Source: Mesorhizobium sp. dw_380
Lineage (GTDB): Bacteria > Pseudomonadota > Alphaproteobacteria > Rhizobiales > Rhizobiaceae
Reading direction: 5' to 3'
Length of the DNA: 54,548 bases
NCBI RefSeq assembly: GCF_018588885.1
Contig: NZ_JAFFIW010000041.1
Coordinates: forward strand, 1-54,548
In this document: in pieces, positions 25,299 to 33,030 of the stretch
Position numbering within the stretch: the first letter of the stretch is position 1
Layout of the letters: each line of letters opens with the position of its first letter
Notes under the pieces: generated by a model
Database searches by the model: none
What the model was told of the DNA's origin: nothing
Seen by the model: the letters and a program-made list of their open reading frames with translations, nothing else
Made by a program: the position numbers and the translations under genes

Positions 25299-27703
25299 TG
25301 GCGAACTCCTGCCGCACTCGCGGGCCAGCTCCATTTCTGGATCTCGGGCATATCTTCGCCGTACTCGCGGACATAGGCCTTGTGCTTCGCCAGCCGGTCA
25401 CGGAGTTCGCCGGCAAGACCTTCGGCCCTTTCGGCCAATCCCGGCACGCGTTCGATGGCGGCAAGCACGAGGTGGTAGCGATCGAGTTCGTTGAGCACCA
25501 CCATGTCGAACGGTGTCGTCGTGGTGCCCTCCTCGCGGAAGCCATGCACATGCATGTTGTCATGGTTGGCGCGGCGATAGGTCAGGCGATGGATGAGATA
25601 GGGATAGCCGTGATAGGCGAAGATGACCGGCCGTGTTTTCGTGAACAGTGCGTCGAAGGCCTGGTCGCCGAGGCCGTGCGGATGCTCGGAGTTCGACTGC
25701 AACGTCATCAGGTCGACGACATTGACAACCCGGATTTTCAGGTCGGGGATGGCGGAGCGCAGAATGTCCGTCGCAGCCAATGTTTCCAGCGTCGGCACGT
25801 CGCCGGCGCAGGCCATGACCACCTCTGGTTCCTCGCCCTTCGAAACCGTGCCGGCCCATTCCCAGATCCCCGCGCCCGCTCTGCAATGGGCTTCGGCTTC
25901 CTCGACGGACAGCCATTGCGGCGCCGGCTGCTTGCCGGCGGTGATGACATTGATGCGATTGTAGGTCCTCAGGCAATGGTCGGTAATCCACAGCAAGGTG
26001 TTGGCATCCGGCGGGAAATAGAGCCTGACCGTATCGGCCTTCTTGTTGGCGACCAGATCGGCAAATCCTGGATCCTGGTGACTGAAGCCATTGTGGTCCT
26101 GCCGCCAGACATGAGACGTCAAGAGGTAATTGAGCGAGGCGATCGGCTTGCGCCAGGCAAGCTCGCCGGAGGTCTTCAGCCATTTGGCATGCTGATTGAC
26201 CATCGAATCGACGATGTGGATGAAGGCCTCATAGCATGAAAACAGACCATGGCGGCCGGTGAGCAGATAGCCTTCGAGCCAGCCCTGGCAGAGATGCTCG
26301 CTCAGCACTTCCATGACGCGGCCGTCGCGGGAAAGATGGACGTCGTAGGGCTCGATGCCCTCCATCCAGGCGCGATCCGTGACCTCGAACACGTCGTCGA
26401 GGCGGTTGGACGATGTCTCGTCTGGTCCCATCAGGCGGAAATTCCGCGCCTCGGCATTGAGGCGGAACACCTCGCGAAGATAGCTTCCGCAAATCCGCGT
26501 CGCTTCGGCAATGACCCCTCCCGGCCGGGGCACTTCCAGCGCCAGGCTTTTCCAGTCCGGAAGCACAAGGTCGCGCTTCAGCAGCCCGCCATTCGAGTAG
26601 GGGCTCGCGCCCATGCGCTTTGATCCAGTCGGAGCCAGCGCCGCGAGTTCGGGCAGAAGGTGTCCGTTTTTGTCGAACAGATCTTCCGGCTGGTAGCTTC
26701 GCATCCAGGTCTCAAGGATCTTGCGGTGCTCGTCATTGCCGCGGGCGTTCGATACCGGAACCTGGTGCGCGCGCCAGAAACCCTCGACCTTCTTGCCGTC
26801 CACCTCCTTCGGCCCGGTCCAGCCCTTGGGGCTGCGCAGCACGATCATCGGCCATAGCGGACGCTCGCCCGGCCATTCCGGGCTCCGGGCCTGCTCTTGA
26901 ATGGAACGAATTCGATCGAGCACCGTGTCGAGCGTCGCGGCCATCAATTGGTGCATGGCACGCGGCTCGTGGCCTTCGACGAAGAACGGTTCGTAGCCAT
27001 AGCCGGCGAAAAGGCTCCGCAACTCCTGGTCATCCATGCGACCAAGGATCGTCGGATTGGCGATCTTGTAGCCGTTGAGATGCAGGATCGGCAGGACGGC
27101 GCCGTCCGACGCCGGGTCCAGGAACTTGTTGGAATGCCATGCCGCCGCGAGCGGACCGGTCTCCGCCTCGCCGTCGCCGACGACGCAGGCAACCACCAGA
27201 TCCGGATTGTCGAAGGCCGCACCGAAAGCATGGACCAAAGCATATCCGAGTTCTCCGCCCTCATGGATGGAGCCGGGCGTCTCGGGGGCGGCGTGGCTTG
27301 GTATGCCACCGGGGAAGGAAAACTGCCTGAACAGTTTCCTCAGACCGTCTTCGCCCTGCCCGATATCGGGATAGATTTCGCTGTAAGTGCCCTCGAGCCA
27401 GGCATTGGCGACCATAGCCGGACCGCCATGGCCTGGACCGCAGATGAACAGGACATCGAGGTCGCGTTCGCGGATAACGCGGTTCAGATGCAGGTAAAGA
27501 AAATTCAGGCCTGGCGTCGTGCCCCAATGGCCAAGCAGCCGCGGCTTGACGTGTTCGGCCTTCAGCGGTTCGCGCAGCAGCGGATTGTCGAGCAGATAGA
27601 TCTGGCCTACCGAGATGTAGTTCGCGGCGCGCCAGTAGCGGTGCATGAGATTGATCCGCTCGAGGCCGATCGCCTGCGGAGTCGCGGCAGCCTTGTCGTT
27701 CAT
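25295..27703 (-). CDS. xfp: Phosphoketolase (xylulose 5-phosphate/fructose 6-phosphate)
   Basis: An 802-aa thiamine-diphosphate enzyme splitting xylulose 5-phosphate (and perhaps fructose 6-phosphate) with phosphate into acetyl phosphate and an aldose phosphate. The start MNDKAAATPQ at 27703 follows GGAGG. Landmarks are YISVGQIYLLDNPLLREPL, LLGHWGTTPGLNFLYLHLNR, the ThDP site VVGDGEAETGPLAAAWHSNK with LHLNGYKIANPTI, and HGYPYLIHRLTYRR near the C-terminus. The length agrees with the family (790-830). It is the first gene of the xfp-ackA operon, and the polyketide genes follow 180 bases beyond ackA on the same strand. Confidence 0.95.
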   Translation of the reverse strand: MNDKAAATPQAIGLERINLMHRYWRAANYISVGQIYLLDNPLLREPLKAEHVKPRLLGHWGTTPGLNFLYLHLNRVIRERDLDVLFICGPGHGGPAMVANAWLEGTYSEIYPDIGQGEDGLRKLFRQFSFPGGIPSHAAPETPGSIHEGGELGYALVHAFGAAFDNPDLVVACVVGDGEAETGPLAAAWHSNKFLDPASDGAVLPILHLNGYKIANPTILGRMDDQELRSLFAGYGYEPFFVEGHEPRAMHQLMAATLDTVLDRIRSIQEQARSPEWPGERPLWPMIVLRSPKGWTGPKEVDGKKVEGFWRAHQVPVSNARGNDEHRKILETWMRSYQPEDLFDKNGHLLPELAALAPTGSKRMGASPYSNGGLLKRDLVLPDWKSLALEVPRPGGVIAEATRICGSYLREVFRLNAEARNFRLMGPDETSSNRLDDVFEVTDRAWMEGIEPYDVHLSRDGRVMEVLSEHLCQGWLEGYLLTGRHGLFSCYEAFIHIVDSMVNQHAKWLKTSGELAWRKPIASLNYLLTSHVWRQDHNGFSHQDPGFADLVANKKADTVRLYFPPDANTLLWITDHCLRTYNRINVITAGKQPAPQWLSVEEAEAHCRAGAGIWEWAGTVSKGEEPEVVMACAGDVPTLETLAATDILRSAIPDLKIRVVNVVDLMTLQSNSEHPHGLGDQAFDALFTKTRPVIFAYHGYPYLIHRLTYRRANHDNMHVHGFREEGTTTTPFDMVVLNELDRYHLVLAAIERVPGLAERAEGLAGELRDRLAKHKAYVREYGEDMPEIQKWSWPASAAGVRQ

Positions 27704-27872
27704 GGCCCAACCTCCAGTATCGGTTCTCCGGAATCCGTCGTTGGCCATAACTGGAGCGGCTTGGCGCCCGTGCAAGTCCAATTGACCATCACATTCCAGC
27801 CGAAGTCGGCGGCGCATGGTCAAGCTTGACGCGTGTCCAATCGGGCTTGCGGGCCTGCCCAGCACAATAACG

Positions 27873-27897
27873 GGAACTTTGGGGCCCACAGACGGTT
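27873..27897 (+). promoter_or_regulatory. EcfG-like promoter for the methyltransferase-esterase fusion
   Basis: GGAAC (27873-27877), 16-base spacer, GGTT (27894-27897). It lies in the 304-base divergent gap between xfp and the fusion gene, which otherwise shows no gene. Confidence 0.45.
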
Positions 27898-28007
27898 AGG
27901 AATGGCTACCCGGAAGTGCTTTCAGGATAGTTGGCCCAGAGGACCGGATGTCATCGAAATATCCACTCGAAGGTTTGCGGACGGGCGGCCGCCAAAGGGA
28001 GCTGAAA

Positions 28008-29999
28008 ATGCTCGATCTTTCTCGTGCCCGCGATCGAATGGTCAAAATCCACGTCGCCCGGCGTGGTATCCGAAATCGCGAGGTTCTGCAGGCCATGCGC
28101 GAAGTCCCGCGCGAGGCTTTCGTGGCGCCAGGCTTCGAAGAGTTCGCTTATGAAGACGGACCGCTGCCGATCGCGGACGGGCAGACGATATCCCAACCTT
28201 ACATCGTCGCACTCATGATCGAGATGGCGGAAGCCAAGGCCGGTGACCACGTGCTCGAAGTTGGCACGGGTTCGGGCTATGCGGCCGCCGTGATGAGCCG
28301 GATCGTCGAACAGGTCTACACGATCGAGCGTCACCCCGGTTTGGCCGAAACGGCGAAACAGCGGTTCGAAAAACTCGGCTATGATAACATCGAGGTCCGC
28401 ACGGGCGACGGCACCAATGGCTGGCCGGAGGCAGCACCATTCGATGCCATCGTGGTGGCGGCCAGCGCACCGGGCGCGCCGCTGGCCCTTCAGGAACAGC
28501 TTGATGTCGGCGGCATCCTTGTCATTCCGGTCGGCGACGATCTGGATTCGCAACGTCTGCTCAAGGTGACGCGCACAGGCGCTTCGACCTACAGTGAAGA
28601 GGATTTCGGCGGCGTCCGGTTCGTCCCGCTCATCGGTGAACAGGGCTGGCCGGAAGGCGGCAAGCCCGCCGAGCTCGATCGGCCGCTCCGACATCCGCAG
28701 CCGGTCAGCCTGCCCGACATGATCGCGATGGCGGCTGAACCGCTTCCGGATTTCGACGATCAGGCCTTCGGCGAGTCGTTCGATCGCTTCGCCGACCGGC
28801 GCGTCGTCCTGCTTGGCGAGGCAAGTCATGGCACGTCGGAATTCTACAAGGCGCGAGCGGCGATCACCCGCAGGCTTGTCGAGCGGCACGGTTTCACCAT
28901 CGTCGCGGTCGAGGCGGATTGGCCCGATGCCGCGGCGATCGACCGCTACGTCCGGCACCGGAAGCGGCTGGCTGGCGCCACCGCGCCATTCCAGCGATTT
29001 CCGGTCTGGATGTGGCGCAACACCGATGTCGCGGCCTTTACCGACTGGATGCGCAACCACAACGAGAAGCTCCAACCGCCCAGGCAAGCGGGATTCTACG
29101 GTCTCGATATCTACAATATGAGCGGCTCCATCGCCGCGGTTCTCGACTATCTCGACCGGGTCGACCCGCGCTCGGCAAAGATTGCGCGCGAGCGCTATGG
29201 CTGCCTGACGCCCTGGCAAAACGAGCCATCCACCTATGGGCGCGCCGTACTTACCGCCGGTTATCGGAAATGCGAGCAGGCGGTTCTTCAGCAGTGCCGT
29301 GACCTGCTTGCCAAACATCTCGAATATGCCCAATCGGATGGCGCCGATTTTCTCGACGCCAGCCAGAATGCCCGGCTGATTGCAGCCGCCGAGCGTTATT
29401 ACCGGATCATGTACTATGGCGGCGCCGAGTCCTGGAACCTGCGCGACAGCCACATGTTCGAGACACTGGAACATCTGCTGGATGCCGGTGGCCCGAACTC
29501 CAAGGCCATCGTGTGGGCGCACAATTCGCATATCGGAGACGCCCGCTACACCGAGATGGGTGTCGTCAGGGACGAACTGAATATCGGCCAGCTCTGTCGG
29601 GAACGGTTTGGCAACCAGGCGGCGCTGATCGGCATGGGAACGCATTCCGGCACCGTGGCCGCGGCCACTGAATGGGACGGGGAGATGGAGGTAAAGCAGG
29701 TGCTCGCCTCTCGTGGCGACAGCTATGAGTGGCTTTGTCATGAGTGCCGCGTCCCGCGCTTTCTGCTTGACCTCGGCCGCGACGAGGCGCTGCGCGAACG
29801 GCTGCTGGAACGCCGGCTGGAACGCTTCATCGGCGTGATTTACCGGCCGGAAACCGAACTGCGCAGCCACTATGCCGACGCTTCCCTGCCCCAGCAATTC
29901 GACGCCTTCGTCTGGTTCGACAAAACCAGCGCGGTGACGCCACTCGGCCCGCAGCATGCAAGAGCCGGAGTTCCCGATACATATCCGTTCGGGCTCTGA
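28008..29999 (+). CDS. Protein-L-isoaspartate methyltransferase / erythromycin-esterase fusion
   Basis: A 663-aa fusion. Start 28008 is preferred for its AAAGGGAG site; an ATG at 27948 would add 20 residues. Residues 1-215 are a Pcm-type methyltransferase that repairs isoaspartyl residues: REAFVAPGFEEFAYEDGPLPI, the TISQPYIVALMIE motif and the SAM loop VLEVGTGSGYAAAVMSRI. Residues about 250-640 form an erythromycin-esterase (EreA/ChaN-like) domain with VVLLGEASHGTSEFY, VAVEADWPDAAAIDRY and WAHNSHIGDAR, which hold the Glu and His residues of that fold. The two are joined without a stop. The esterase substrate is unlikely to be a macrolide. An EcfG-like promoter agrees with a damage-repair role. 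Confidence 0.88.
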   Translation: MLDLSRARDRMVKIHVARRGIRNREVLQAMREVPREAFVAPGFEEFAYEDGPLPIADGQTISQPYIVALMIEMAEAKAGDHVLEVGTGSGYAAAVMSRIVEQVYTIERHPGLAETAKQRFEKLGYDNIEVRTGDGTNGWPEAAPFDAIVVAASAPGAPLALQEQLDVGGILVIPVGDDLDSQRLLKVTRTGASTYSEEDFGGVRFVPLIGEQGWPEGGKPAELDRPLRHPQPVSLPDMIAMAAEPLPDFDDQAFGESFDRFADRRVVLLGEASHGTSEFYKARAAITRRLVERHGFTIVAVEADWPDAAAIDRYVRHRKRLAGATAPFQRFPVWMWRNTDVAAFTDWMRNHNEKLQPPRQAGFYGLDIYNMSGSIAAVLDYLDRVDPRSAKIARERYGCLTPWQNEPSTYGRAVLTAGYRKCEQAVLQQCRDLLAKHLEYAQSDGADFLDASQNARLIAAAERYYRIMYYGGAESWNLRDSHMFETLEHLLDAGGPNSKAIVWAHNSHIGDARYTEMGVVRDELNIGQLCRERFGNQAALIGMGTHSGTVAAATEWDGEMEVKQVLASRGDSYEWLCHECRVPRFLLDLGRDEALRERLLERRLERFIGVIYRPETELRSHYADASLPQQFDAFVWFDKTSAVTPLGPQHARAGVPDTYPFGL

Positions 30000-30090
30000 C
30001 GGTCCGGTCATACGAGGAGGCAAGTGGGCCGGAACAATTCCGCGTCATTCGGTTTTGCGACCAGATATCGTCGTTGAAGGGAGTTGTCCC

Positions 30091-30261
30091 ATGACCGGAA
30101 CCAAGCATCCAAAGTGGAAAAAACCGACCGATGCCGACCTGGCGAACAATCCAGGAATCGGCACTTCGAAGGGAATGATCAAGGAAGGTGACGAAGTTGA
30201 CCTGGAAGGCGAGAACACCGGCGGGATCAATCCGAGACAGAAGATGCGGACCAACAAATAG
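30091..30261 (+). CDS. Small hydrophilic hypothetical protein, 56 aa
   Basis: The ATG at 30091 follows GAAGGGAG. The product is soluble, rich in Lys, Asp, Gly and Asn (PTDADLANNPGIGTSKGM, then GDEVDLEGENTGGINP), and probably disordered. Short proteins with a similar DLxxNPGIGxSKG pattern occur in rhizobia without known function. An off-spacing EcfG-like pair (15 bases) lies at 30031-30054. Confidence 0.65.
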   Translation: MTGTKHPKWKKPTDADLANNPGIGTSKGMIKEGDEVDLEGENTGGINPRQKMRTNK

Positions 30262-30335
30262 CGTGCCGAATGCACCGGGAGACCAGCACCATCGCCATGC
30301 GTCATACGATCCATTGTTCTCCGAAGGAGTGAACC

Positions 30336-30806
30336 ATGCCCCTCACGCTCAGCAGTGCCGCCTTTGCTGAAGGTGGTGAGATTCCTCAAAAATACACCAG
30401 GGACGGCAGGAACGTGTCACCGCCGCTGAAATGGTCGGGGGTGCCGGACGGTGCGAGGAGCCTTGTCCTGGTCGTCCAGGATCCTGATGCGCCGAGTGGA
30501 ACGTTCGGTCATTGGGCGGTATTCAATATCTCCCCGGATACCCGCGAGCTTCCCGAGGCGGAAAGCAGCAAACCGGGTCCACACGCCCTCAGGCAGGCGA
30601 CGAATGATTTCGGCAACGCCTATTATGACGGCCCTGAACCGCCAGTCGGGCACGGCGTCCATCACTACCATTTCCGGCTGGCCGCGCTCGACACGCCGAA
30701 CCTTGCTGTCCCGGCGAGCACGGGCGTCGAGCGGATCTGGCGGGAGGCTCAAAAACACGCGCTTGAGCAAGCAGAACTCGTCGGGACATACGAACGCAAT
30801 CGATAA
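30336..30806 (+). CDS. YbhB/YbcL-type PEBP protein
   Basis: A 156-aa phosphatidylethanolamine-binding-protein homologue (the Raf-kinase-inhibitor-like bacterial family). Landmarks are IPQKYTRDGRNVSPPLKWSG, the DPDAPSGTFGHWAVFNI pocket and GPEPPVGHGVHHYHFRLAAL, with the conserved Asp, His and Gly-His of the ligand site. There is no signal peptide, so it is cytosolic. The function in bacteria is not settled. The AGGAG site before the ATG at 30336 supports the start. Confidence 0.93.
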   Translation: MPLTLSSAAFAEGGEIPQKYTRDGRNVSPPLKWSGVPDGARSLVLVVQDPDAPSGTFGHWAVFNISPDTRELPEAESSKPGPHALRQATNDFGNAYYDGPEPPVGHGVHHYHFRLAALDTPNLAVPASTGVERIWREAQKHALEQAELVGTYERNR

Positions 30807-30858
30807 ATTGGAGTGCCGGTCAAACGAATCCCATCGCCTCACCCGTGTTGCCACGGGC

Positions 30859-30883
30859 GGAACGGTTCTTCTCCTTGCCGGTT
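30859..30883 (+). promoter_or_regulatory. EcfG-like promoter
   Basis: GGAAC (30859-30863), 16-base spacer, GGTT (30880-30883), 21 bases before the small gene at 30905. Confidence 0.4.
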
Positions 30884-30904
30884 GTCTGGGAAAGGAGACG
30901 TGCC

Positions 30905-31066
30905 ATGTTTGAAAGCGTCATGTGGTTGGTCGTGGTTGCCGGGGGGCCATTGCTGCTGGTGATATTGTTGGCCTATGTCGTCGCGACACGCCGCCGCCGC
31001 GGGCCAGCCGAACGCAGGGAAAGCGACCGGGCGACCGACCGGCTATATCACCGGGACAAAGGTTGA
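30905..31066 (+). CDS. Small membrane protein, 53 aa
   Basis: The start at 30905 follows AAAGGAGACG. One N-terminal transmembrane segment (MWLVVVAGGPLLLVILLAYV) is followed by a basic tail (ATRRRRGPAERRESDRATDR). It resembles other short rhizobial inner-membrane stress proteins only in layout; function unknown. Confidence 0.65.
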   Translation: MFESVMWLVVVAGGPLLLVILLAYVVATRRRRGPAERRESDRATDRLYHRDKG

Positions 31067-31127
31067 TCGCGGGTAGATAGGGGACCGTATGCCGCTGTAG
31101 CCAGGCGACGACGATCCCCCTTTACGG

Positions 31128-31556
31128 TCAGCGCATTATCGTTTGCTTCAACCAGGTAAAGAACCTGCCGCTGATCGTTGAGCGGACCCGGGTGGCGGCC
31201 CAGCGCGCCTTCATGGTTGAGCCGACGTGGCAATCGCAGACAATATCGTGCAGTTGCCAGTCGTTGAGCTCGAAGAAGCGCTTTGCCTCACCATAGGTGT
31301 CGTCTTTCAAACCCGACGCGCGCAGCAGCGGGTCTTCGAAGGCAACCGAAATCGCCGACCCCTCGCCACGCATCGTTGCACGTGCTTCAGGGTACACATG
31401 TTCTGTGCCTGTAAACGCGCCAAGGCAGCGCTCGGGATTGCGCTCGAGCAGTTCAGCCCAACGTTCGAGGCGCTGATTTCGTGTCATTGCCGAATATGCA
31501 GCCGAGGATTCGATCTCGGCGACGGCTTGCAGTTGGTCGAGTGTTTGATGTTTCAT
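31128..31556 (-). CDS. Conserved hypothetical protein, 142 aa
   Basis: The start MKHQTLDQLQAVAEIES at 31556 is preceded by CAGGAG. The product is soluble and alpha-rich, with LTRNQRLERWAELLERNP-like helices in the first third and a CDCHVGSTMKARWAA segment near residues 110-125. The CxC pair might bind a metal or a disulfide, but there is no known family match. The N-terminal part has a repeatable helical pattern seen in short rhizobial proteins. Function unknown. Confidence 0.65.
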   Translation of the reverse strand: MKHQTLDQLQAVAEIESSAAYSAMTRNQRLERWAELLERNPERCLGAFTGTEHVYPEARATMRGEGSAISVAFEDPLLRASGLKDDTYGEAKRFFELNDWQLHDIVCDCHVGSTMKARWAATRVRSTISGRFFTWLKQTIMR

Positions 31557-31781
31557 GGCCAGCTCCTGTTGAGACGGCGAAGTCACCCACGCCTACAAAG
31601 GAATTATCGCGCGGCGATGCTTCGACAAGAGCGGGAAGCCGGGTGAATTTGGCACGGCTGGATTCGGCCAGCGAAATCATGAACAGGCGGGCGTTTTTGC
31701 GGGTGCCTTCAACGCCCGAGCGGTGGAATGCGCGCGGTCTGCAGGGGCGGCCCAGCATCCGCAGGCAGCATCCATCGAGCC

Positions 31782-32042
31782 CTATTTTTTGATAATGTTT
31801 CCGTTGCGCAGGTCGAACGCGTCGGCGCCGCGAGCCTGGCGATAGAAATTATCCTGCAGTTCGCCCCATTCGCCGAGAAAGGCACCGCAATTGCTGCAAT
31901 GAATTGGCGTCGACTCCTCGGCGTTGTCGGGAATGTCCATCTGGGTGGTCCCGCAAGCCTTGCAATCGAGTTTGTCGTCTAACCGGCGTTCCATCTTCCA
32001 AAGATGGCGCATTTTCGGCCAAGAGCCAATGTCTATGCGCAT
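31782..32042 (-). CDS. Small zinc-ribbon-like protein, 86 aa
   Basis: The start MRIDIGSWPKMRHLWK at 32042 follows GGGAG. Two CxxC pairs (CKACGTTQM and CSNCGAFLGEW), 23 residues apart, form a probable zinc ribbon. The rest is hydrophilic and ends in DAFDLRNGNIIKK. It may be an RNA/DNA-binding or adaptor protein; this is inference from the metal motif only. Confidence 0.65.
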   Translation of the reverse strand: MRIDIGSWPKMRHLWKMERRLDDKLDCKACGTTQMDIPDNAEESTPIHCSNCGAFLGEWGELQDNFYRQARGADAFDLRNGNIIKK

Positions 32043-32089
32043 CGTTCTCCCAAAACCGAGATCACTTTTGGGCGACATGCATCAGGCGA

Positions 32090-32317
32090 TCAATCGCGAA
32101 TGTCAAAGAGCACGGCCAGTCCCAGTTCCCTTGCCAGCTCGATGATCTTCTTCATCAATTCGTCGTCTGTATCCTGCAAATAAGGTGCGTCCCTGCGAGC
32201 GGCCTCTACAGCCGCTTTGACCGAAACGATATCGCCGTATCGCGCGCTTTGAAGCTCCGATGCCAGAAACTCCCTAGCGGTACCGACAGGTCTTATTGCC
32301 CATCTGGCGATGCTCAT
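32090..32317 (-). CDS. Hypothetical protein, 75 aa
   Basis: The start MSIARWAIRPVGTAREFLA at 32317 follows a strong GGGGAGGG site. It is helical and soluble, with DDELMKKIIELARELGLAVLF as the C-terminal helix. No family is recognised. It lies 47 bases before the zinc-ribbon gene on the same strand. Confidence 0.6.
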   Translation of the reverse strand: MSIARWAIRPVGTAREFLASELQSARYGDIVSVKAAVEAARRDAPYLQDTDDELMKKIIELARELGLAVLFDIRD

Positions 32318-32507
32318 GCGGTCCCTCCCCATGGTCATCCTCTGCGTCATTGTGATCTCGTCGAAGATGCAGATCAATTGATGGTCCGATTCCGTACAAA
32401 ACTACTCAGCCGGTGAGGAGACGACAGCTATGTGACGTCGCTCGGGCCTTGGTTTGGGCGTCTCGAAAGTCGGCTGGGGCGAAATCGTCCGCTTTGACCG
32501 AACCTAC

Positions 32508-32532
32508 GGAACCATCGCTCAGCATAAGGGTT
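32508..32532 (+). promoter_or_regulatory. EcfG-like promoter
   Basis: GGAAC (32508-32512), 16-base spacer, GGTT (32529-32532), 38 bases before the exported-protein gene at 32571. Confidence 0.45.
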
Positions 32533-32570
32533 TCTTCGAAACGTCCTTCAACAGGATGCAAGGAACGACC

Positions 32571-32966
32571 ATGCGGATGTTGACCATAGTTGTCGCACTT
32601 TCCGGGGCTGTCATCACCCAGCCCATCTACGGGCAAGCCATCGGCCCACAGCTCCCCCAGATGACGCCACCGGCGGGTGAAGCTCAACCGGACGAGACGC
32701 TGCCTGATCAGGCGTCTCCTGGTCTGAATTTCACCGGTGTTGCGGTTATCGCGGTCGAGGATCTGCCTGCGGAAATCAAGGCGCAGGCGGATGCCGTGAT
32801 CAATCAGACCAGCGCCGAAGATTTGCTTCGCCTGCAGAACTCCATCGATGCTTCGCCTCAGGCAACATCGGCTTTAAGGGCGAACGGGCTGAACTCCTCG
32901 CAGGTCGTCGCTGCGAACATCGACGGCGATGGCACTCTGACATTGATCATCCAGACGACAACGTGA
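32571..32966 (+). CDS. Exported hypothetical protein, 131 aa
   Basis: The start MRMLTIVVALSGAVITQPIYGQA at 32571 follows AAGGAACG and gives a signal peptide cut near YGQA. The mature part has a Pro-rich linker (PQMTPPAGEAQPDETLP), then a compact alpha/beta region (VAVIAVEDLPAEIKAQADAVI and SSQVVAANIDGDGTLTLII). Function unknown; probably periplasmic. It is preceded by an EcfG-like promoter. Confidence 0.7.
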   Translation: MRMLTIVVALSGAVITQPIYGQAIGPQLPQMTPPAGEAQPDETLPDQASPGLNFTGVAVIAVEDLPAEIKAQADAVINQTSAEDLLRLQNSIDASPQATSALRANGLNSSQVVAANIDGDGTLTLIIQTTT

Positions 32967-33030
32967 GCGGCGCGCCGAACCATACGGATCACGCCATAAA
33001 CCGACGAAACGCAATTCGCGGAGAACCGTC

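Noticed and set aside
28008..29999. Antibiotic (macrolide) resistance gene
   Set aside because: The esterase domain is fused to a repair methyltransferase in a stress context; the family is broad and most members are not resistance enzymes.
30031..30054. GGAAC and GGTT before the 56-aa gene at 30091
   Set aside because: The spacer is 15 bases, outside the 16-17 seen for the other promoters, so it is not listed as a promoter.
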